A DNA stretch of 64,000 bases, taken from an uncultured bacterium. Its GTDB lineage: Bacteria; Cyanobacteriota; Vampirovibrionia; Gastranaerophilales; Gastranaerophilaceae. Position 1 is the stretch's first letter. Every line of letters begins with the position of its first letter. The DNA lies in NCBI GenBank assembly GCA_902788575.1, contig CADAKY010000005.1, positions 1 through 64,000 on the forward strand, in the 5' to 3' direction. Positions 44,345 to 52,979 of the stretch are shown here, piece after piece. The notes under the pieces were generated by a model. It did not search any database. It was not told the origin of the DNA and saw only the letters and a program-made list of their open reading frames with translations. Made by a program: the position numbers and the translations under genes.

Positions 44345-45311
44345 CCTTCTTCTTAGGTTTTCTTCCGCGTTTTGGCTTTTCTTCGGGCTTTTCAGCAGTT
44401 TCTACAGACTCTGAAACTACCGGAATTGGTTCTTCTTTCTGTTCAGCATCTTTTTTAGGATGTTTAGCCACCATATAATCCGCAGGTTTATCTGCACGTT
44501 CTTCATTCCATCTGTCTAAGCCCATTTGAGCTCTTATTAATTTAATACCTACGTGAACACGCCACTCATCCATCTTTAACTGAGCTGCAATAATCTTATG
44601 ACATCCTATAGGCGGAAGCGGTAATAACGGTTCATACAATGCTTTAATTGCCATCATCTGATCCGGAGAAATTGCTAACTTACGTTTCGGGAACGGAAGT
44701 TTTGGCAGCATCATTTTTTGTCTTACCAAATTTATTCCGAAAAATACTTTTTGCGGTTCCAGACCTATTTTTGTACCGATTACTTCATGTGCATCCGGAT
44801 TCGGAAGCGGAAGCATGGCTTTATACAAAAGTTCAATTTGTTCCAATTGCTCCTTACTTACCAACAAAGGTCTCTGTGCTTTATGTTGTCTTTTTGGCTG
44901 AGGCCTTCTTTGTTGCGGTCTTCCTCCTCCGCTTGCATAATTATTTCTAAATCCGCGTCTTTGTTGAAAACCTCCGCGGTTGTTATCGCGATTGTATCCG
45001 CCTTCTCTGCGCTGATATCCGCCTTGTTGAGGTCTGTTATCACGATTATATCCGCCTTCTCTGCGTTGGTACCCGTTATCTCTCTGGTATCCATTATCAC
45101 GGTTTCTGTATCCGTCTTGTCTTTGATAACCGTCTTGTGAATAACTTCTTTGCTGACGAGGTTCTGCAGAATAAGAACTGTAACTCTGCATAGGTTTCTC
45201 TTCAGGAGATTCATTACCCTTATCTGCATACAGACAATTAGGACAAATAACTCTCTTGGGGTTTTTTGTTTCAAATTCAGCACCACACTTAATGCACTTG
45301 TTTACATACAT
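44331..45311 (-). CDS. Zn-ribbon protein with RGG-like low-complexity region and a duplicated domain
   Basis: A 326-residue protein, family not recognised. Residues 6-26 form a Zn ribbon (C6-x2-C9, C23-x2-C26). Residues 45-145 are low complexity: Tyr/Gln/Arg/Gly/Asn with repeated YQRREGGYNRDN units, resembling RGG-type RNA-binding tails. Residues about 147-265 hold two copies of a roughly 60-residue unit: VSKEQLEQIELLYKAMLPLP...INLVRQKMML and ISPDQMMAIKALYEPLLPLP...IKLIRAQMGL. The tail KPKRGRKPKKK looks like an AT-hook. Overlap with rimM-trmD suggests a ribosome- or RNA-linked job (inference). AAGAGGC precedes the ATG; the leader (about 45312-45440) has a GTGAGT/ACTCAC hairpin. Confidence 0.8.
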   Translation of the reverse strand: MYVNKCIKCGAEFETKNPKRVICPNCLYADKGNESPEEKPMQSYSSYSAEPRQQRSYSQDGYQRQDGYRNRDNGYQRDNGYQRREGGYNRDNRPQQGGYQRREGGYNRDNNRGGFQQRRGFRNNYASGGGRPQQRRPQPKRQHKAQRPLLVSKEQLEQIELLYKAMLPLPNPDAHEVIGTKIGLEPQKVFFGINLVRQKMMLPKLPFPKRKLAISPDQMMAIKALYEPLLPLPPIGCHKIIAAQLKMDEWRVHVGIKLIRAQMGLDRWNEERADKPADYMVAKHPKKDAEQKEEPIPVVSESVETAEKPEEKPKRGRKPKKKDDEE

Positions 45312-45487
45312 AATAAAAGCCTCTTAATCATTAAAAACATTCTAAATAAAATATCCTACCAATTCTAAAATAATATATGAGATTAAATCAAAATTGTGAG
45401 TCTAAAACAACTCACTAGAATCATTATAATACATGTTTTAAATTTTTGCAATAGATGGCCGACTGACAGATAATTTTCAAAAGAAAA

Positions 45488-45505
45488 GCCGGACTTTTGT
45501 CCGGC
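45488..45505 (-). terminator. Terminator of the GH13-like gene
   Basis: GCCGGAC-AAAA-GTCCGGC on the minus strand followed by TTTTCTTTT. Confidence 0.85.
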
Positions 45506-45559
45506 GTATCCCTTATTTTTGAATCGTAGTTTACTTAATCGTAAATATACTCCTAACTT

Positions 45560-47830
45560 TTATTTTATAACTGTGAAAAATTTGAATTCTGACGGCATTA
45601 ATTTACCAAAAGTAAGTGAATTTGTTGCTTGAACAAATTTTTCTTCTAAATAATCCTTTCCGTCAAATCTGTATTCTGAAACAATCGAATAATCACATGA
45701 AAGTTCTATTGTCTTATCGAAAACCTCTGTACCTTCAACAATTTCAGTCCACGAATTTCCGTTTTCTTCTTTTATCATTTTTTCCGTCGGTGCATTATAG
45801 TTTGCAACAACCAATATTGAATTTTTGAGACCTTCCTTCTGAATTTGCCAAACTACAAAACCATCATCGTCTTGCCTTATTATGTGAGCTTCACCATCCG
45901 TTATAACCGGAGAATTTTTAACAAAACGATCCAGCGCATCAAATTTAGAGAAGAATGTGTAATCTTTATCTCTCTTCATTGAAACTTCATTACCGATTAC
46001 GTACTCAATTCCCGTTTTGGTAAATGATTCATCACCATCTATATACATAACAGGTCTTTGCGCAAATTTTCCGCCCGGAATAAATTTATACTTGAACCAT
46101 TTAAACAAAGCTCCGTCTTGACCCAATTGCCCCGGATAACGATCAATTGCTTCAAATTCACCATCCTGATTGTTGTACATTTTCAAGATTGAAAGCGGAG
46201 TTGACTTTTTTGAATCCGTATTATAATTTGCAAGTCTCAAATTATCATCAGCAATTGCTTCCGGATTTTTATAACTCTGAGACACAATATCATTTCCCCA
46301 AAGGAGGTCAAAATTCATATCTTCATGGTATTCCTTATAGTAATTATCCCAAAGCATGTATTCGGCTAGTACTGCAAAATATGGAATTTTTGCTTTCATT
46401 GCTGAATTCAGCATCCCGAGAACAACTCTTGGCGCTCTGTAGCTAATAGGAACACCATCTGCTTCAGAAACTTCATCAACAACATGGTCAATGTGATCAA
46501 CTCTAAAGCCGTCAAAATTAAATTCCTCCTGCAATGATTTCATATAATCTATAAAAAATTTAATTACATCACTGTTGAGTTTGCCATTTTCCAGATTTAC
46601 AAAATAATAAGGAGTTTGGCAATCAAGATTTGCAAGTTCCGTAACATCTTCTCCATTAAATTTATAATGTTTAAACATCGGATAAGACGCACCGTCACTC
46701 ATTTTGTCAAAAACAGGAACGCCTGCGGAACACCAAGCTCCGCCGGGAGCCGGCCACATTCCTTCTGCAATAAGTGTCTGAATAATTTCACCCTGATTTG
46801 TTATTTCTGATTCTGAAAGTTTTTTACCTCTTGAATTTCCGGTAATTCTGTTTATTATTGTATGAACTTTTTTATGCAATTTATCCTGAATACTTCTTTC
46901 CAGCATTGAATTTGAAAGAAAGATTTTTGTTTCTTTCATTACTGAATCTATTTCATCAAAAATATTTTGATAATGTTCTGTTAAATCTCCGTATCCTTCG
47001 CCCTTAAGAGATTTTTTATATATGCCTGAAACTATATCCAATTCATCTTTTGAATATTTTCCGGAAAAATCGGAAACCGCTTTGTCTACATTCTTGGCAA
47101 GTTCAGCGATTAAAGCATTAATATCAAACCATCTGGCGCATTCCGGATTTGTAAGTACAACTTTTGAAAAACGTCCTGTTTGCGGAAGTATGTCATAAAT
47201 AACAGGGTGACCTGCAAGCTGTGTAAGCTGTATAAACATTTTAACCTGTTCATCAGCATTCATCCCTGTTTTTTCTAATATAGTTTTATCTTCTAAATTC
47301 GGACTTACATTGCTTGCCGTAGGCAGATACGCACATCCGAATTCTCTGGGATGAAACGGAATAAGATACATTGTTGTTGAAAAAATATTATTATCAAGAT
47401 TTCCTGTCGGCAAAATCAACAATTCTCTCATCCAATCCATAAATTTTCCGCATTCGTCGGATTTATTTCCGTCTCCGAGTCCTGCTAGATTTATAAGCTT
47501 TATGTCATGTCCTTCTTTTTGAAGCCATGATGAATCTTTTACGTTATTTCTGGCTAAGACGCTTGACTTTGTATAATCGAATCTGCCATCTTTAAAAACT
47601 CCGTTTGCTTCCCATTTTGATTCAAGAGCAAACAAAACCTCCGCATCTGTAAGTTCTTCCAATGCTTTTATCTGAGGATAAGGAAGATACCCGTATTGCT
47701 CCATTTGTGATTTTAAATAACTTTTTCTTTCTTCGGAAATTGAATCGAAAGAGTATAATTCCTTCAATTTTCCGTAAAAAGAATTCATATTATCACACGC
47801 AGTATCTTTCTTAAATAAAAACTCTAACAT
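45560..47830 (-). CDS. GH13-like alpha-amylase superfamily enzyme
   Basis: About 756 residues from the ATG at 47830 (AAGGAG just upstream; the frame extends 27 codons further). The barrel motifs are present late in the protein: FDGFRVDHIDHV with the nucleophile Asp near residue 442, AEYM with the acid Glu near 488, and YNNQDG near 554 in place of the usual region IV NHD. The first 350 residues are an unusual large helical/alpha-beta part with no family I recognise. No signal peptide, so it should act in the cytoplasm on an alpha-glucan or disaccharide phosphate. Substrate unknown. Confidence 0.75.
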   Translation of the reverse strand: MLEFLFKKDTACDNMNSFYGKLKELYSFDSISEERKSYLKSQMEQYGYLPYPQIKALEELTDAEVLFALESKWEANGVFKDGRFDYTKSSVLARNNVKDSSWLQKEGHDIKLINLAGLGDGNKSDECGKFMDWMRELLILPTGNLDNNIFSTTMYLIPFHPREFGCAYLPTASNVSPNLEDKTILEKTGMNADEQVKMFIQLTQLAGHPVIYDILPQTGRFSKVVLTNPECARWFDINALIAELAKNVDKAVSDFSGKYSKDELDIVSGIYKKSLKGEGYGDLTEHYQNIFDEIDSVMKETKIFLSNSMLERSIQDKLHKKVHTIINRITGNSRGKKLSESEITNQGEIIQTLIAEGMWPAPGGAWCSAGVPVFDKMSDGASYPMFKHYKFNGEDVTELANLDCQTPYYFVNLENGKLNSDVIKFFIDYMKSLQEEFNFDGFRVDHIDHVVDEVSEADGVPISYRAPRVVLGMLNSAMKAKIPYFAVLAEYMLWDNYYKEYHEDMNFDLLWGNDIVSQSYKNPEAIADDNLRLANYNTDSKKSTPLSILKMYNNQDGEFEAIDRYPGQLGQDGALFKWFKYKFIPGGKFAQRPVMYIDGDESFTKTGIEYVIGNEVSMKRDKDYTFFSKFDALDRFVKNSPVITDGEAHIIRQDDDGFVVWQIQKEGLKNSILVVANYNAPTEKMIKEENGNSWTEIVEGTEVFDKTIELSCDYSIVSEYRFDGKDYLEEKFVQATNSLTFGKLMPSEFKFFTVIK

Positions 47831-48503
47831 TGGATTCTCCTTATATAAAATAATTTGGTGATATGTGTGGATTTGTATAAAAATAATATCATGCTTATAT
47901 ATGTAATACAAACATTTAGGTATCGTTTGTAAATTTTTGTAACAATATTTATTTTTGCCGTTACTAAATCTTTAAAAGGTGGAACATGCATAATAAATGA
48001 CCAAGGAACGGTTTAAGGAACTATGCAAAAATAAGAAGGCAAAATTTAATATATAACCCCGCAAGCCCCGCAGTGGAGACAACTTCCCTGTTCCGAGGGG
48101 GAAGCCCGTTTGAGCATAAGCGAATTACGAATTCGGATGGGGGCTGGGCAAGTTTTGGTGCAAATAAATGCACCCTCACCCTCCACTTGAGGGAGGGTCG
48201 AAATCTCCGATTTCGGGGAGGGGTTGTTAAGTGAAAAGTTGAAAGTTTTGTCGTAGGACGGGTTGAACAATTTTCACTCAACCCATACTTATTCATTGCA
48301 TAAAATTTCCAAATCAAGAGATTTTTTACGCCCGTTTTTGTTGCAGCGCTCTGAATGACAGACTAAGATTAGAAATTCTGCATTTTTAAAATTAAAACAA
48401 CTTATCAACTTATGCTCTTATATTATCCTTGTGTACAATACAAAATTTTGAAATTTGAATTAAATATGGTATTATAGAAAAATCAAAAGATAAATGGGGT
48501 TAT
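47831..48503. other. Long intergenic region with a GC-rich palindromic element
   Basis: Some 670 bases with no supportable gene. Two open frames on the minus strand (48021-48317 and 48046-48270) are Pro/Arg-rich and follow the GC-rich element, not a coding pattern. The centre (48051-48235) is described separately; the right end carries the promoter area of the lytic transglycosylase (TATTAT near 48471). Confidence 0.6.
48051..48235. repeat. GC-rich intergenic palindromic element (MITE/REP-like candidate)
   Basis: A block of clearly higher GC than all surrounding DNA. It contains TGCAAATAAATGCA, a CCCTCACCCTCCACTTGAGGGAGGG foldback and CGAAATC-TCC-GATTTCG (48199-48215). Dense short inverted repeats and foreign composition suggest an intergenic repeat or small non-autonomous mobile element. 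No target duplication was found by eye. Confidence 0.4.
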
Positions 48504-48965
48504 ATGAAGAGTATTAAAAGAGGCTTATTTACAATATTTGCATGCATTTTTATGACATGTAATGTTTTTGCATCCACAGCGGAAGATGTTAAGCAAAATA
48601 TTATAAAACAAGCTAAAGTCATGGGTGTAGAACCTGCAATCGTATTAAGTATAGCAAAACTTGAATCAGGGTTTAATCAAAACGCAAAGAGTGCAGGCGG
48701 GCATATTGGTGTATTTCAATTATCGCATGCCACTGCAAAAAGAATGGGGATAAATCCATATAATTTGGATGAAAATATAAAAGGCGGTATAAGTTATTAT
48801 AAAAATATGTATGACAAATTCGGCTCTGTAGAGCTTGCCGTCGCTGCTTATAATGTAGGGCCGGAAATTATAAAACGCAATAATAACACTATTCCCAGAT
48901 ACACACAGAATTTTGTATCCCGCATTATGTCAGATTACAGATATTATAAAGGCATAGGCATATAA
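48504..48965 (+). CDS. Exported lytic transglycosylase (SLT domain)
   Basis: A 153-residue protein: signal peptide KRGLFTIFACIFMTCNVFAS, then a goose-lysozyme-like SLT domain. SIAKLESGFNQNAKSAGGHIGVFQLSHATAKRMGINPYNL holds the catalytic Glu (LES). ENIKGGISYYKNMYDKFGSVELAVAAYNVGP is the second SLT block. It cleaves murein to anhydro-muropeptides in the periplasm. Small size means catalytic domain only. Confidence 0.93.
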   Translation: MKSIKRGLFTIFACIFMTCNVFASTAEDVKQNIIKQAKVMGVEPAIVLSIAKLESGFNQNAKSAGGHIGVFQLSHATAKRMGINPYNLDENIKGGISYYKNMYDKFGSVELAVAAYNVGPEIIKRNNNTIPRYTQNFVSRIMSDYRYYKGIGI

Positions 48966-49094
48966 TTAATCAGGAACTTCTTAACAATCCTTAACAATTG
49001 TAAAATAAAAACGCAATTTTGACTCGGTTTGTGTTTTTATATATATAGACAGGTGTCCCACAGTGTGTATTAGCCAATAGAAGAAGATTTATTT

Positions 49095-50363
49095 ATGGAA
49101 GTCGAAAAGGTACGAAATAGCGTTTATAAGAAGGCTGAAGCGTCTATGCAATCTAATAAAAACAATCAGATTGCAGCACACACTTTGCCGGTACAAAAAA
49201 ACGATACCGTTACAATTTCGTCTGTTGCTTTTAAAGGTGCAAGTAATAGATTAAGACTTTTATTCAGGCAGCTTTCAAACTACATGAAAGAACCGAGTGA
49301 AATGATTAGCGCGGAGGTTGCTTTTATAGGAACCGGCGGTATTGCTCCGTTTGCAATAATGTGCAGTCCTAAGAAAAAAGATGAAAATATTGACCCGCAA
49401 AAAGACAGAGAAAAGAAAATGTTTCAGGCTTTAAGACAACCTGTTTCCGCAGCTTTGGCATTTGGATTCCAAGTCCCGACAACGCTTGGTATAGCTGCAT
49501 TGTTCAACCATCTGGCATACGAAAAAGATACAAAATTTTTCTACGATGAAAAACTTGATAAATTAATTCCTGATAAAAAATACTTAAAAAAACAAGCAGA
49601 AAAAATCATTAAAGGTTCCGCCAGCGAAGAACTTAGATCAAAATGGGGCAATATTACTGATATGGCAAACAATTTTGACCAATATAAGCCTGAGTTAATT
49701 GAAGAACTTCGCCAAGAACGTAAGGATGTCGGAATTGATATTTCTGATGAAGAACTTGAAAAAATGGCTGAAAAACCCAGAAGAAAAAATAAATTTCTTG
49801 CTGAAAAAATGGCAGAAGCAAGAAGAGAAGTTTTAATAAACGAAAAAGTCGCTGAAATTGCCGGCAAGCCGGAAAAACTTGAAGGTTTAAAAGACATTGA
49901 TTTCGTAACAGAAGAGTATCAAAAATTAGCTAAAAACAAATTCAAAGAAGATTTTAAGCAGCTAAGAGAAAATGCAAATCTCAATTGGTTTGATAAAACA
50001 ATTGAATACTTAGGCTTTAGCAACGGAAAACTTAAAAGACTGGAAGAAGCAGAAAAAGAACTTTCTAAAGAAAAAGGGCTCCAGATTCTGAAGGAAGAAA
50101 TGCCAAATGTATTCGGAGAAGGCGCCACAGACACTCTTGCAAAAATAAAAAACTTTGTAAAAACAAGAGACGTAAAAGCACAAAAATTATTTAATAATAA
50201 AGTATTCTTTATATCATTATTAACAAACCTGATAATGGTCGGAATTAGCTGTGTTGCGCTTAATGCATTCCACCCGAAATTTGCGGCATTCGTTGATAAA
50301 TTAAGAGGTAAAAATCCCGATAATGAACAGAATAAAGCAAAGAAAGTTGAGGTGAGAGCATGA
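49095..50363 (+). CDS. Unknown membrane protein with N-terminal I-S-x-V-x-F-x-G motif
   Basis: A 422-residue protein of no known family. A polar N-terminus ends in TISSVAFKG (residues 40-48). Two hydrophobic segments follow (about 72-90, EVAFIGTGGIAPFAIM; 118-140, VSAALAFGFQVPTTLGIAALF). Then come some 230 charged, coiled-coil-like residues (KKYLKKQAEKIIKG..., EKMAEKPRRKNKFLAEKMAEARREV) and a C-terminal membrane segment (VFFISLLTNLIMVGISCVAL). It overlaps the next gene by 4 nt (ATGA), so the two likely work together. Confidence 0.8.
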   Translation: MEVEKVRNSVYKKAEASMQSNKNNQIAAHTLPVQKNDTVTISSVAFKGASNRLRLLFRQLSNYMKEPSEMISAEVAFIGTGGIAPFAIMCSPKKKDENIDPQKDREKKMFQALRQPVSAALAFGFQVPTTLGIAALFNHLAYEKDTKFFYDEKLDKLIPDKKYLKKQAEKIIKGSASEELRSKWGNITDMANNFDQYKPELIEELRQERKDVGIDISDEELEKMAEKPRRKNKFLAEKMAEARREVLINEKVAEIAGKPEKLEGLKDIDFVTEEYQKLAKNKFKEDFKQLRENANLNWFDKTIEYLGFSNGKLKRLEEAEKELSKEKGLQILKEEMPNVFGEGATDTLAKIKNFVKTRDVKAQKLFNNKVFFISLLTNLIMVGISCVALNAFHPKFAAFVDKLRGKNPDNEQNKAKKVEVRA

Positions 50364-50983
50364 GCATGAAAGTTTTAGACTCAACTTGGAAAAAAATGGT
50401 TGAAATGTCACCGACTGCAAAAATTGCAACATCTCTTATTGCAAAAGACGTTATCGGTTGTGTTATGTACACAGGCACAGCAAGAAGTAATAAAAAATAT
50501 ACACCTGAAAAAAGAGCTGACGTTGCAAACTACGATTTAGCAAACGGTGTTATCAATATAGCTCTCCAGCTTTTGGCTATCAAACCTATTGAAAGCATTA
50601 TGACAAGGATTTCTGATTCTAAGCTAATGCAATACTTTTTCAATAACCTTGACCAAAGGCTCGGCAGTTCTGATAATAAAGCAGTTATGACTCTGTTAAA
50701 GAAAAAAGAAGGTCTTGTAAAAGGTTCTGTTGCTCTATTATCAGTAATTATTTGTCAATACTTTATAAAACGTTTTGTAGCACCTTACATCTCAATGCCT
50801 GCAAGTGAAAAATTCCAGGAATGGGGACTTATTAAGCCGAAATTGTACGAAGGCGAAACCTACGACAAGAAAAATCAGCTTGATATTATAGCAGATACCG
50901 CAAATGAACAAATCCAAATAGCTAATGAACAAATGAAACAGTTTGGGCAAGAAGCTCAGTCAAAAATGATTAGAAGGGCTTAG
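50360..50983 (+). CDS. Unknown membrane protein coupled to the 49095 gene
   Basis: A 207-residue protein, family unknown. Hydrophobic segments near residues 65-80 (VINIALQLLAIKPI) and 113-135 (VKGSVALLSVIICQYFIKRFVAPYI); the N- and C-termini are charged. The tail is Gln-rich (NEQIQIANEQMKQFGQEAQSKM). GAGGTGAGAGC precedes the ATG, which lies inside the stop region of the upstream gene. Confidence 0.78.
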   Translation: MSMKVLDSTWKKMVEMSPTAKIATSLIAKDVIGCVMYTGTARSNKKYTPEKRADVANYDLANGVINIALQLLAIKPIESIMTRISDSKLMQYFFNNLDQRLGSSDNKAVMTLLKKKEGLVKGSVALLSVIICQYFIKRFVAPYISMPASEKFQEWGLIKPKLYEGETYDKKNQLDIIADTANEQIQIANEQMKQFGQEAQSKMIRRA

Positions 50984-51056
50984 TCACCCTTATTTTGAAT
51001 TGAACATTTTTGTGAGATAATATTCCTATATCAGTGATGAGGAGATGTTAAGAAGT

Positions 51057-52442
51057 ATGAGTATTTTTGAAAAAATTAAGAGTTTTTATAAAGAGCCAAC
51101 ACCAGCCGAACCTATAACGGATCAGGCTGTAATTGATAAAACATACGCAATGTGGAGAATGAGAATATTTTTCTCAATGTTTTTCGGATACATAATTTTT
51201 TATACTTGCCGCAAAAACATTTCTGTAGCATTACCTGCCATTCAGGAAGCATTAGGCTACAGCAAACTTGAACTGGGATTATTAGGCAGTTCTCTTTACT
51301 TCTCTTATGCTGCCGGAAAGTTTATTAACGGTATTATTTCAGATAATACAAATGCCAAAAGAATCTTGCCTACAGCGTTATTTATTTCAGCATTAGTTAA
51401 TATTTTATTTGTTATATGCGCATATTTTGTACCAAAAGAAATTTCATTTTTTGGTTTGCCGCCAATATCTATTCTTTTGTGGCTTTTAGCTTTCTTTTGG
51501 GGTGTAAACGGCTGGTTCCAGTCAATGGGATTTCCGCCGATTGCAAAAAACCTTTCTTACTGGTTCTCAAATAAAGAAAGAGGGGTTAAATGGTCACTCT
51601 GGTCATCTTCACACGAAATCGGTACTTATCTAAGCATGATTCTTTCCGGATATCTGATTACACACTACGGCTGGGAATCTGTATTCTACGTTCCCGCAAT
51701 TTTTGCAATGATTTTCTGTTATTTCTTCTATAAAAATCTTCAAGACAAACCTGTCAGCATAGGTTTGCCAGATATTGAAAAATATAAAGATCCCGATTAT
51801 GTTGAACCGGTAAAAGAATCCAAAGAAGAAGACAATTACACATATTCAGATATTTTCAAAAAATATATTATAAAAAATCCTACAGTATGGCTTTTGGCAA
51901 TCGCATACATTTTCGTTTACGTTGTAAGATACGGAACTATTGACTGGCTTGTCATGTATCAAGTAGACATGAAACATTACACTATTGCAGAAGCGGCAAA
52001 AATAATAAGTTTCCTTCCTTTAGTCGGTGTATTAGGAACAATCGGAGCCGGCTTTGTTTCAGATAAATTATTCGGAGGGAAAAGAGCTCCCGTCAATATT
52101 TTATGTTTAACACTTTTAGCCGTCAGCATATATTTATTTAAGTACAATCAAATACCGTTTCTGGACTATGTTTATGTATCAGCAATAGGGATCTTTACTT
52201 GCGGACCTCAGGTCTTAATCGGAGGACTTTCTGCTGTTGAATCAAGTTCTAAAAAAGTAGCATCTGCTGTTACAGGATTCTGCGGAATGTTTGGCTACAT
52301 CGGTTCTATACTTTCAGGAGTCGGAACAGGGTATATAATAGATAAATTTTCATGGAACAGCGCAATTAATTTCTGGTTATTATCAGCACTGATTTCTCTT
52401 GGAATTTGTTTAATACTTCTAAAAAAAGAAGTGAAAAAATAA
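51057..52442 (+). CDS. MFS organophosphate:phosphate antiporter family (GlpT/UhpT-like)
   Basis: About 461 residues, 12 hydrophobic helices. WRMRIFFSMFFGYIIFYTCRKNISVALPAIQEALGYSKLELGLLGSSLYFSYAAGKFINGI and WFQSMGFPPIAKNLSYWFSNKERGVKWSLWSSSHEIG are diagnostic of the GlpT/UhpT/UhpC group. It should exchange sugar or glycerol phosphate for phosphate at the inner membrane. Two in-frame ATGs exist, at 51045 and 51057. GAGGAG abuts the first, so the second is preferred. Confidence 0.9.
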   Translation: MSIFEKIKSFYKEPTPAEPITDQAVIDKTYAMWRMRIFFSMFFGYIIFYTCRKNISVALPAIQEALGYSKLELGLLGSSLYFSYAAGKFINGIISDNTNAKRILPTALFISALVNILFVICAYFVPKEISFFGLPPISILLWLLAFFWGVNGWFQSMGFPPIAKNLSYWFSNKERGVKWSLWSSSHEIGTYLSMILSGYLITHYGWESVFYVPAIFAMIFCYFFYKNLQDKPVSIGLPDIEKYKDPDYVEPVKESKEEDNYTYSDIFKKYIIKNPTVWLLAIAYIFVYVVRYGTIDWLVMYQVDMKHYTIAEAAKIISFLPLVGVLGTIGAGFVSDKLFGGKRAPVNILCLTLLAVSIYLFKYNQIPFLDYVYVSAIGIFTCGPQVLIGGLSAVESSSKKVASAVTGFCGMFGYIGSILSGVGTGYIIDKFSWNSAINFWLLSALISLGICLILLKKEVKK

Positions 52443-52480
52443 TAAACAAAAAAGGCATCTGTCTTTTTATATTAAATGAG

Positions 52481-52635
52481 GACGCGGAAAAATCCAAAAT
52501 TTGACAGAATTTTGAGATTTTCCCGCGTCCGACTTTGGTGTGTGAGAGTCAATCCCTATGCTATCCCGCATAGGGATTGACTCGAAACCGTTCCTCTGAG
52601 TTTGCGAGAAAAACGTGAGTTTTTCCGCAAACTCA
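52481..52635. repeat. Three consecutive long palindromes
   Basis: H1: GACGCGG...CCGCGTC, 52481-52529, about 20 bp imperfect. H2: GAGTCAATCCCTATGC at 52546-52561 with its perfect complement at 52568-52583 (16 bp, loop 6). H3: TGAGTTTGCG at 52597-52606 with its complement at 52626-52635, plus an inner GAAAAAC/GTTTTTC pairing. The three sequences are unrelated to each other and lack terminal T-runs, so they are not ordinary terminators. Confidence 0.6.
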
Positions 52636-52731
52636 AATTGTAAAAATATGTAACAATTTTAAGAAAAACTCTAAAGTTTTTTCAAAAAATGCCGATATTA
52701 ATCTTGTAAGGCAAACTGTCGTGAGGTAATT

Positions 52732-52860
52732 ATGGAACAGGAAAAAACTTTAAAACTGGATGCAGGAATTGAAAAAGACTACAAAGAATGCAAAGAGAAA
52801 GTTGAATTTTTAGAAAAAGTCTTAACAATGTTGGTTAAGGGATTCGCTTCAGAATACTAA
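52732..52860 (+). CDS. Small protein, 42 residues, unknown
   Basis: An ATG with GTGAGGT 6 nt upstream opens a 42-residue frame: MEQEKTLKLDAG, then IEKDYKECKEKVEFLEKVL, ending LVKGFASEY. It is mostly charged, a likely single amphipathic helix or coiled coil with one Cys. It is followed at once by a strong terminator, which supports expression of this gene as its own small unit. Confidence 0.65.
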   Translation: MEQEKTLKLDAGIEKDYKECKEKVEFLEKVLTMLVKGFASEY

Positions 52861-52884
52861 GCATTTTTTGTTTTTTAAAAAAAG

Positions 52885-52910
52885 GCCCAAAAATCCTCGG
52901 ATTTTTGGGC
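52885..52910 (+). terminator. Terminator of the 42-residue gene
   Basis: A 12-bp perfect hairpin, GCCCAAAAATCC-TC-GGATTTTTGGGC, followed by TTT. Confidence 0.85.
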
Positions 52911-52979
52911 TTTATGTATTATTATTTGTATTAGATTTTATTGTATTTTCCTGCTATTATAATATAAGAGGGGGTTATT

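Noticed and set aside
44990..45140. Tandem DNA repeats as a non-coding element
   Set aside because: They encode the Tyr/Gln/Arg/Gly repeats of the Zn-ribbon protein in frame.
48021..48317. 98-residue minus-strand open frame and a second in 48046-48270
   Set aside because: Pro/Arg/Cys-rich translation that follows the GC-rich palindromic element; no start context and no family.
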